Below, piece after piece: positions 13,041 to 61,542 of a stretch of 64,000 bases of DNA. The position numbers and the translations under genes are program-made. The stretch's first letter is position 1, and each line of letters begins with the position of its first letter. This stretch comes from Pisaster brevispinus. Taxonomy: Eukaryota; Echinodermata; Asteroidea; Forcipulatida; Asteriidae. Below the pieces are notes generated by a model. That model was not told where the DNA came from. It was given only the letters and a program-made list of their open reading frames with translations, and did no database searches. Location: NCBI GenBank assembly GCA_023634235.1, contig JAMKCF010000016.1, positions 2,776,001 through 2,840,000 of the forward strand, in the 5' to 3' direction.

Positions 13041-13196
13041 AAACACATACAAGTTATAAAAACAAGAACAACTAAGGATAACATAATTATTGATCGGGTT
13101 GTTGACGATCACGCTAACGACGAAACGGTTATTCTCAGTCTTAAAAGCTTCCAAACAGCACGGATCAGCTTCATGCTGGTAGACTATCAACATTGA

Positions 13197-52945
<39,749 letters not shown>

Positions 52946-53001
52946 TCCTTTCTCTGTGATGCTAGGCTGAAAGTAGACTGAAAGTAGAATGAGACAAAGT
53001 G

Positions 53002-53077
53002 ATTAAAGCACATGTAAACATGCTACTGTAAGCAGACATCTTGGAAGTCAGTCTCTCATTTATTCCCGAATATTACA
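53002..53077 (+). repeat. Truncated 5' LTR of the Ty3/gypsy element
   Basis: Matches the last 76 bp of the 3' LTR nearly perfectly (CATGTAAACATGCTACTG to GAATATTACA). The first 58 bp, including TGTAGG, are missing. Confidence 0.85.
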
Positions 53078-53110
53078 TGGTGGCAGCGGTTCTTAAGACC
53101 CACATCTGAC

Positions 53111-55467
53111 ATGGAAAACACACCACAAACCCATTTACCTTTGCCAGGCAAGTTTGAAGGTGGAAATGGACCACACCAGAGTGAACTTTGGCAAAAATGG
53201 GTCAACAGATTCAAGCGCTACAGAATCGCCTCCGGCCTCAACAAAAAAGGCAACCGGGAACAGGTGAGCACTCTGTTGTACTCCATGGGGGAATGTGCCG
53301 ACGACATCATCGTTGCACTTATTAAAGAGGAAACGGCCACTATGATGAAGTTAAGGCAGCTCTCGATAAGCATTATGAAGGCAGACGCAATGTAATCGTT
53401 GAGAGGTCTCGATTTAATCGACGCAAACAGTTGCCAAATGAGTCAATCGACATATTTATACAAGATTTGTATAGACTGGCTGACAACTGTCAATATGGTG
53501 ATCTAAAAGAAAGCCTCATCAGAGATAGAATTGTTGTGGGAGTACTAGATGATAAACTGTCTGACTCTCTTCAAATCAAAGCTGATCTCAATATGACCAA
53601 AGCAGTCCAGATTTGCCGCCTGTCGGAAGCTAGAAAGGATAGTCGTGACATAGTACGTGGTGACATCAAAGCCACTTCTTCTAGCATTGATCATGTCGCT
53701 AAACGCAAACCTACCTCTCACAAATATGACAAACCGAAACCTAAGGGACAGCCTCGCCCCAAGCAGCACACCCATGACAAGGATTCGAAGTCAGGCAGTT
53801 GTAGATGGTGTGGAAGAACAAGCCATCCTCGCCGCGACTGCCCAGCAAAAGATGCCGTATGTGACAACTGCTCTAAATCAGGACATTTCAAGTCAGTATG
53901 CCTAAGTGGAAATGCATCCAAACGCAACACTACAAAGGTACATGAAGTCCAAGATACATTCGATGATGATTTACCATTCCTTGGTGAAATCACAAGTAAC
54001 AGCGACTATTGGAGTGCTTTCATCACCGTTGATGGACATCGCACCTGCTTCAAACTGGAAACTGGTGCAACTGTCTCTGTCATCAGTGATACAGAACCAT
54101 GGCTTGCCAATGTACAACTCAAGGAGACTACTCAGTTGCTTCGTGGTCCAGGCGGCACACCATTACCGGTCACAGGTATGCTGACTGCTACACTGCAATA
54201 CTCCGAGAGGAAAATCACTGAGCGCCTCTACGTCATTCAAAACCAGAGATGTTCACTCCTCAGTAAACAAGCATGTGTCAATCTTGGCCTCATCAAGAGA
54301 GTGAATGAGGTAAAGCAGATTTCGACGCCTGACTTCAGAGCAGAATTCCCTGGGTTGTTCACTGGCCTTGGGAAACTCCAGACGCCATACCATATAACAC
54401 TATGCCCTGACACCAAGCCAGTATGTTTGTACACACCGAGAAAAGTGCCCCACCCACTACTACCACAAGTGGAAAAGGAAATCCAATCCATGCTCCAACA
54501 AGGTGTTATTTCTCCAGTGACATCGCCAACAACATGGTGTTCCGGTATGGTTGTCGTTCCAAAGTCAAACGGTACACATCGCATATGCATAGACCTCACT
54601 AATCTCAACAAGAGCGTCTTACGAGAAATTCATCCGATGTCATCAGTTGATGAGAGCCTAGCGAAGCTTGGAAGAAGTACAATATTTTCTAAGCTAGATG
54701 CAAAGAGCGGATTTTGGCAGATACCACTTGATGCAGAATCCACACTCTTGACTACATTCATCGCTCCTTCAGGCCGTTTTTGCTTCAACCGGCTACCTTT
54801 TGGCATCAGTTCTGCACCTGAGATTTTCCAGCGAGCCATGTCTCAAATTCTTGTTGATCTCGACGGTGTCATCTGCCATATGGACGACATTCTCATTCAT
54901 GGGGCCACACACCTCGAACATGACGAACGTGTGCGAGCAGTCCTGCAACGACTACTTAAAGCAGGTCTCACCCTCAATGAAAAATGCGAGTTTTCCAAAC
55001 ACTCCATCAAGTTCTTGGGCCACGTGACAGACGCAGCAGGAATACATGCAGATAAAGGCAAAACTACAGCCATCGCAGAATATCCTGTACCATCCAACAT
55101 CACTGAGCTTCAGAGATTCATGGGAATGGTCAACCAACTTGGCAAATTTGTCCCTGGTTTGGCAGAGATTAACGAGCCATTACGCCAGTTGCTCAGGAAA
55201 GACACAACATGGTATTGGGGTAAAGCCCAGCAGAGCTCTTTTCAACGTGTGAAAGATCTACTTCTCTCATCTGCAGTACTGGCTCACTATGAACCATCCC
55301 GTCCCACTTTCGTAGCTACGGATGCTTCTTCATCTGGAGTTGGCGCTTCAGATTCAAGACGATGGGAAACGTCACCCAATCTGCTATGCATCACGTTCTC
55401 TATCCGACACGGAGAAGCGATATGCAGTCATCGAGAAGGAAGCATTAGCTGCAACCTGGGGTTGTGA
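53111..55467 (+). pseudogene. Ty3/gypsy gag, protease and reverse transcriptase, frameshifted
   Basis: Gag starts at 53,111 and shifts frame near 53,330-53,400. The main frame (53,431-55,467) holds gag with two CCHC knuckles (CRWCGRTSHPRRDC, CDNCSKSGHFKSVC), a protease region with KLETGATVSVI where the catalytic DTG would be, and a reverse transcriptase with HRICIDLTNLNK, LPFGISSAPEIFQ and the catalytic HMDDILIHG. RNase H begins (FVATDASSSGVGA) and then shifts frame near 55,350. The LETG in place of DTG would disable the protease. Confidence 0.88.
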
Positions 55468-55597
55468 GAAGTTCTCCGACTATGTCCTTGGTCTTCACTT
55501 CACTCTTGAGACAGACCACAAACCACTTGTGTCTCTCCTTCAGACAAAGGAACTCTCCAAAATGCCCCACGTATTCTTCAGTTCCGTCTTCGATTGA
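55322..55597 (+). pseudogene. Ty3/gypsy RNase H segment, frameshifted
   Basis: It continues RNase H in the next frame: HPICYASRSLSDTEKRYAVI, EKEALAATWGCEKF and LETDHKPLVSLL with the acidic residues of Ty3/gypsy RNase H. It shifts again near 55,565 into the integrase frame. Confidence 0.85.
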
Positions 55598-57081
55598 TGA
55601 GATTTAGTCCAACTGTTCAGTATGTTCCCGGCAAGCTCCAGACTACTGCTGACGCACTATCCCGTGCTCCAGTTGGCACACCAGACGAAACCGACACAGC
55701 TCTGATACCGGAAATAGATAATTTCACTAATCACGTGATGACTTCACTACCAGCAACTTCGCAACGTCTACTTGAAATTGTTGCAGCACAGAAATCAGAC
55801 GAGGAATGCACTCAGATAAAGGAGTTCTGCATTCGTGGTTGGCCTGTATACATGCCACACACTCCACTAATGCGCCAGTACTGGGAAAACCGAAGTCATC
55901 TCTCTATCCTCGATGATCTTCTTCTGTATGATGATCGCATTGTTATCCCACGATCCATGAGATTGGAAATGCTTGATCGTATCCATCAAGGCCATCTTGG
56001 TATCACTAAATGCCGAGCCCGAGCACGTACATCTGTTTGGTGGCCAGGTCTCTCCAAGAGTATTGAAGACATGATCTCCAAATGTGTGACCTGCGCAAAA
56101 CATCGACCAGAACAGCGTGAACCTCTCATGCCAGCATCATTCCCGTCGCGCCCCTGGGAAAGACTGGGAGCGGATTTGTTTGAATATCGAGGGAAAATCT
56201 ACCTCATCGTCATTGACTTCTATTCACGCTGGATAGAAATCAAGTCTCTGTCATCTGTCCAAACCTCAGCTGCTGTGATCCAAGCCTTGAAGGAAATCTT
56301 TGCAGTACACGGAATCCCAGACGTGATTATGTCCGACAATGGGCCACAATTCAGCTCAGCCTCATTCCTCCAGTTTGCAAAGACGTATGGATTCATCCAA
56401 ACTACTAGTTCCCCAAGGTACCCACAGGCAAATGGGGAAGCCGAGAGAGCAGTTCGCACGATCAAAGGGTTGCTTAAGAAGAACACAGACCCGTACCTTG
56501 CCCTTCTGATGTATCGCTCATCCCCACTTCAGAATGGTCTTTCCCCAAGCGAACTATTGATGGGTAGGAAACTAAAGACAACTCTGCCTATCCTTCCTTC
56601 AAATCTATATCCAAAAGCTGAACAGGAACAGATGATCAGACAGAAAGAAGAAGCGTATCGCACAAAACAACAGCACAACTTCAATCTTCGTCACCGTGCT
56701 ACGACTCTACCAACACTACACCCTGGTGACTCAGTTTGGATCCGAGACCAGAACCGCCAAGGGACCATCCTCGCCAAAGCATCCCAGCCACGATCTTACA
56801 TTGTTGAAACCAATCATGGCACGGTTCGTCGCAATCGATCAGCTCTCGTCACCACACCAGACCACACCCCTCAAACACCAGGCCCAGATGCACCACTGTC
56901 TCCACCCTCTGATGTAACAACGCAGACAGTACTTCCTACTCCAACGCAGCAGTTTTCTCCATCTACTTCTCCAGAGAAACCATCTCCGTCGTTGTCCTCA
57001 CCACCGAGTACTCCACCACCAGCTGTGATCACGACCCGATCAGGACGTTTAGTGAAGCCACCTAACCGCCTTGATTTATGA
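55594..57081 (+). CDS. Ty3/gypsy integrase, intact frame
   Basis: The long frame covers the end of RNase H (QYVPGKLQTTADALSRAP), a zinc HHCC domain (HQGHLGITKC, CVTCAKH), and the catalytic core with D, D and E in LGADLFEYRG, MSDNGPQFSS and NGEAERAVRT. It ends in a proline/serine-rich tail at a stop at 57,079. It inserts the cDNA into chromosomal DNA. No chromodomain recognised. Confidence 0.88.
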   Translation: MMRFSPTVQYVPGKLQTTADALSRAPVGTPDETDTALIPEIDNFTNHVMTSLPATSQRLLEIVAAQKSDEECTQIKEFCIRGWPVYMPHTPLMRQYWENRSHLSILDDLLLYDDRIVIPRSMRLEMLDRIHQGHLGITKCRARARTSVWWPGLSKSIEDMISKCVTCAKHRPEQREPLMPASFPSRPWERLGADLFEYRGKIYLIVIDFYSRWIEIKSLSSVQTSAAVIQALKEIFAVHGIPDVIMSDNGPQFSSASFLQFAKTYGFIQTTSSPRYPQANGEAERAVRTIKGLLKKNTDPYLALLMYRSSPLQNGLSPSELLMGRKLKTTLPILPSNLYPKAEQEQMIRQKEEAYRTKQQHNFNLRHRATTLPTLHPGDSVWIRDQNRQGTILAKASQPRSYIVETNHGTVRRNRSALVTTPDHTPQTPGPDAPLSPPSDVTTQTVLPTPTQQFSPSTSPEKPSPSLSSPPSTPPPAVITTRSGRLVKPPNRLDL

Positions 57082-57401
57082 ACAAAACAAAAACATTCCT
57101 AAAAAAAAAAAAAAACAGTATTCTGCTTTAAAACATTGCAGGCTAAAAGAATTGAGAGTTGGAAAGTTTATGCTCTCTCTGCATAAAAAAAACATGCAGA
57201 ATTTTGAAAAGTTGTTATTCCAGTTTGACTTGTTTGCTCAAAATTCTACAGTTAAAGTTTTGGCTTTGGAAATCGTTAAAGTTTTGAGAAGTTAACATTT
57301 GTTTACATAATTCATGAACTCTAGTTTTCTCTTTATGGACACTCTGGACTTTGATGAACGTTTTTTAGGTTAAAGTACACCAATCTGTACTTGGGGGGAG
57401 A

Positions 57402-57535
57402 TGTAGGATTATGCCTCTGCACTGCACTGTTATTGTTATAGCGCCCTCAAGTGTTCACTATTAAATCACATGTAAACATGCTACTGTAAGCAGACATCTT
57501 GGAAGTCAGTCTCTCATTTATTCCCGAATATTACA
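57402..57535 (+). repeat. 3' LTR of the Ty3/gypsy element
   Basis: 134 bp, short for an LTR, beginning TG and ending CA, directly after a purine tract. Confidence 0.85.
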
Positions 57536-58229
57536 AATGATACCATTCAAGTTCTCAAGTTTTAAAATAAGAAACAATATGAAACATAAATCAAACCAAA
57601 TATAACGTTAATATATAATATAAGGAAGAAACATCATTGCCTACACATAGGTGACGAGCATGTGGGAAGTTCGCCAATATGGGTAGCAGTGAGGTTATGA
57701 ATGGTGGCCCTAAAAGGACATTACATATTATTACAAATATTCGCAATGTTGAAAATACTATCGCAAATATATTATTTACAAACAAATTTACTACATCGTA
57801 AATATTTGTAATGATATGTACGATATTATTTGAGAAATCGCAAATTATCTAAAATATTTATGAACATTTTTTCGACATCGCAAACAAAAATATATATAGC
57901 AATTAAGTTTGCAATCGTGATGTGTTTAATCGGGGGCAGTAGAGGAATACGAGTGAGTCGGGACTGGTGGAAAGTATACTGAGCAATTACCCATTGAATG
58001 TTCCACATGGTCAGTGTTTCTAACAGCCTCTTGTAGTTGACTCCTATTGCGGCTTCACGTGCCGATCACTAACTGTGGGCAGCGTTGTGCCTGTGCGTCT
58101 TTGGAACCTTTGGGACTCGTCAGCCTTGGTTGGTAGCTCAAATTGTGGCTATCCCACTCTTTGGAAAGGCTGTAGGAGTCAACCTGATGATATCCGGACC
58201 CGGAGCACAAAGGCAGTTCAACATGGTAT
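57536..58229. other. A+T-rich intergenic DNA, no gene seen
   Basis: 57.7-57.9 kb is dominated by CGCAAATATTT-like repeats. 58.0-58.23 kb is more balanced, but no gene is recognised. Confidence 0.45.
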
Positions 58230-58579
58230 CAGCGGCGTAGTCAGGACTTTTTCGGTGGTGGGGGGGGGGGGGCACAGATGGAAAAAGTGTGGGGGAGAGA
58301 GAATTGGTTTGTCAGGGGGGGGGGTCTTTTATTTTTTGAAAGGGGAAGCTGCAGGGAGCCACCATCCTCATGTTCTTGGCATGTTGTGGCCACGTTAGCG
58401 ATAGCGATCCCGATTGCGACAGTTCACTGTATTAGGTTATACAAACACGCATTTTCCTCCTGTTCTCTTTATTTTGTTAGCACTATCGAACAATTTTCGT
58501 GGGGGGGGGGGGGGGCACCGGAAACATGTTGGGGGCACGTGTCCCCAGCACCCCCCTCCCTTAATTAGCTACGCCGCTG
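58230..58579. mobile_element. CAGCGGCGTAG element, 350-bp non-autonomous copy
   Basis: Terminal repeats CAGCGGCGTAG and CTACGCCGCTG are exact inverses, flanked by TAT on both sides (3-bp target duplication). Several polyG tracts inside. No coding capacity. Superfamily not assigned. Confidence 0.82.
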
Positions 58580-58680
58580 TATACAATGCTGATCAAGCAT
58601 CTCATGCGTCACCGGTGTCCGAACCCGAATTGGCACACCCTTCCCTTCGATTACTAGGTTCCGTGGAGAGGGGGACCTAC

Positions 58681-58712
58681 ATCGGGCAACATATGCTTGT
58701 ATGTTGCCCGAT
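58681..58712. repeat. Short perfect hairpin, 13-bp arms
   Basis: ATCGGGCAACATA and TATGTTGCCCGAT are separated by six bases. There is no T run or coding context to make it a terminator. Confidence 0.7.
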
Positions 58713-59313
58713 CGGGCATATATCTCCAAATATATCAGGTTTGTGCCCTGAAGAGGACACTCTAGCTCCGCCTCACAGTAGACACAACAGTCTGATTGTT
58801 GTAAAGCCTCATCAGTGCTTGACTGGTGGCATAGAGAAAGGCTCTATGTGTTGTTTCCGACGCGACGGTGGTAGCTACATGCCTGCCTCCTATTAGTCCA
58901 GTGGTTTATTTCCCCAAAATTAAGTTACAGAAGCGACGTTTTATACGGTTAAACCTCAACGCCCAGCATGTCTAATCGGCTGTATGGAATGTTCCTGAAG
59001 CGGTTTCTTAAATTTCAAGGTGAAAACTTGACACTCCTGTATGCTTTAGCCTGGCTATATGTATAATAATTTTGTTTACAAATTTTTACGATTTCCTCCT
59101 CCAAAATAAGCAAAAGTCAACCAAACAACTTTTTGACGACTCCAGTTATTATAGGAATCACCTAAAATTCATCACCTAATTTACATTCCATCATCGGGTC
59201 AATATCTCCTGAAAATTCAGAAAAAGTCCATGAAAACGGGAGCACTGCCTCGCGGCTATGCTTTAACGTGTACAAAAAGTGTTGACGCGCCTTCAGTTCC
59301 GCCGCCCATGGGT

Positions 59314-60145
59314 GCACCACACTAAATGGACAAATATTCATGCGCCAAGCTCATTATCATAATTTGTATACCCCGTTTTGGGGGTCGTGCGATTAATAGA
59401 ATGTGTAGTTATAAGAATCTATCACAACCTGGGGGTTCTGTGTTTCAACTTTTGGGGAGACTTGATAAATTTAGGTGTTTAAGTTGGCCCTATTTTACTT
59501 GGCAAGTGGAGAAGTTCATTTTCGGGGGTGTTTTTTTCTGGGGTCGCTAGCAAAAATTACAAACGGCTGATCTGCCAAAAAGAATTCTGAAGTTTAGTTG
59601 TCCGAAAATATGTCTGATTAGTTTTCAAGAGGCTGAGAGACTTACACGATTTTTTGAGTATTTTTGAATATTTATCATTTAGCATTGGTTCCTATAGGAG
59701 TTTATTTAGTGTGGTGAGCCCCCATGGTTTCAGAAAATCAAAAATTTTAGTTTAGCGCCCCCTGCTGTCCGTCTTTAGGTAGTATGTGAGTGCACCACAC
59801 TAAATAAACTCCCATAGAAACCAAAGCTGAATGCTAAATATATAAATTTTAAAAAAATTTAAAACAACAACAACATTGAATAAAATTTAAAGTTTCTCAG
59901 CCTTTTGGAAACAAAGGAGATATATTTTCAGACAACTAAACTTCAGATCTCTTTTCAATTTTTGGTAGGTTAGCCGTTTGGAATTTTTGCTAATTCCCTA
60001 GAAATAAAAGCCCCGAAAATGTGTTTTTTCCCCAAACCGACTCGCTGCCAGTTTCCATGAGGCATTCCTCCCATTCCCAAGCCAAATAGTGCCAAATTTA
60101 AAGCCCAAATTTATCAATTTAATCTTCTCACACTAAATAAACTCC
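59314..60145. mobile_element. Palindromic element with TTTAGTGTGGTG ends
   Basis: GCACCACACTAAAT at 59,314, its inverse at 59,706-59,720 and further copies at 59,790 and 60,127 delimit inverted arms (about 59,560-59,725 against 59,785-60,000: AAGTTTAGTTGTCCGAAAATAT paired with ATATTTTCAGACAACTAAACTT). Non-coding. Confidence 0.6.
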
Positions 60146-60348
60146 CATAAAAAAAAAAATTAATTTAATTGGTTTTGCCAATTAAATAAGTGTGTAATAG
60201 CAATGTGATGTGTTTTTATGGGACTCGGGAACGACACTTAGTCAACTGGCGGAGAAATACTAAGTGCAGTGAATAAAATTAACTCAACAAATGACTGAGA
60301 TGATTAAATTAAAATTCTGCTCAAAAGTGGGGCCAAAAAATTCACATT

Positions 60349-60431
60349 AAAGTATCATTGGCAGAATAATTGTGCAGTATTCTTATAAATTTTATAAGAA
60401 TACTGCACAATTATTCTGCCAATGATACTTT
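60349..60431. repeat. Perfect 41-bp-arm palindrome
   Basis: 60,349-60,389 and 60,391-60,431 are exact inverse complements around a single T at 60,390 (AGTATCATTGGCAGAATAAT at the outer side). Confidence 0.9.
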
Positions 60432-60609
60432 GTCTTCATCCAGGTCTTCTTCTTTTTTTCCTCCTTTTTTATAGATTGACATGGCCTCCTACTATGTCCC
60501 CTTTATATGTTTCTCCTTTGTTATTTCTTTCATAAATTGCATACTCATTTACTGAATAACAACATAAAATAAAGACAAGCAGTATGTAGTCATGGCCAGC
60601 ATTAGTGGG

Positions 60610-60890
60610 GACACGTTGCCCTGGACATCAACAAACAAAGAAATAACAAGACAAAAACAACTCAGAAAATACAAAAATGCAGAAATAAAGACATACTGAA
60701 AAACCGAAATATACCGAGAAAGAAATTAAAAGTACATATGATACAAAGAAACAAACGGCAAAACACGGATATAGAAAATGTATAGAAACAAAGACACATT
60801 TTAACAAATGAAGATAAAGAGAAACAAAGAAATAAAGAATTAAAGAAAAAAGGAAATCAAGTAACAAATAAATACAGGAGCAGCACATAG
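60610..60890. repeat. A-rich AAGAAACAAAGA low-complexity stretch
   Basis: About 280 bp of degenerate purine-rich repeats. The minus-strand open frame is a Phe/Leu/Ser-rich artefact. Confidence 0.65.
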
Positions 60891-61542
60891 GCCTAAGCAT
60901 AATTTCCATACAAAGAAACCATTGGATTGCTTAGGCATTGTGTTAGTCGCTCAACACAAGTTTTAACATCATCAAAATACCTACAAATGATCATGCCAAG
61001 CATGCATCATTGCCAAGTACATCCTTCCCCAATATTAAAACTCAACTCCGGCCATACACCCCAAATTATGCTTCGTAGTTGGAGAAAGGGACGAGAAGGG
61101 TGGAGGGCAGGCGACGTTTCGACCCCACTCAACATCTTTTGCATTGTCAAATTTTATCATAAGACAAAACAACATTGCGTACCGATTCTACCTACCGTTA
61201 CCGAGCCAATTCTACAAAATGATTACCTCTGACGGTCCCTCCAGTTGACTGAAATGCAAGTTGCCAATGCAAAGTTGACTGGAAAATGTAGAAATTATAC
61301 ACAAAATACTGTTTTTGACCCCAAATGAGCAAAAATAGTCCGCATAGGCTTAACGTGCAATCTGAGACCATGGGAAAAGTCAGCTTTGGAATCAGCACCA
61401 TCGAATTAGTAAAGTTGACTGAAATGCAAGTTGCCACTAGAAAGTTAAGAGTAAGGGACTGTAAATATCAAACATAGGGTGGCCACGGTAAAAAATAGAT
61501 TTTTTTCTTACTTTCATATTTGATGGACCTTTGTCCCAAATT

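Larger units (their letters stand above)
53002..57535 (+). mobile_element. Ty3/gypsy LTR retrotransposon, 5' LTR truncated
   Basis: The 3' LTR is 57,402-57,535 (TGTAGGATTATG to GAATATTACA), preceded by a polypurine tract GGGGGGAGA. The 5' LTR keeps only its last 76 bp (53,002-53,077). It is followed by TGGTGGCAGCGG, the expected place of a tRNA primer site. Gag, protease, reverse transcriptase, RNase H, integrase order is that of Ty3/gypsy. Opposite strand to the receptor, about 55 bp from its ATG. Confidence 0.9.

Noticed and set aside
60610..60909. Hydrophobic 93-residue minus-strand frame (possible membrane protein)
   Set aside because: It is the complement of an A-rich low-complexity stretch; the composition explains it.
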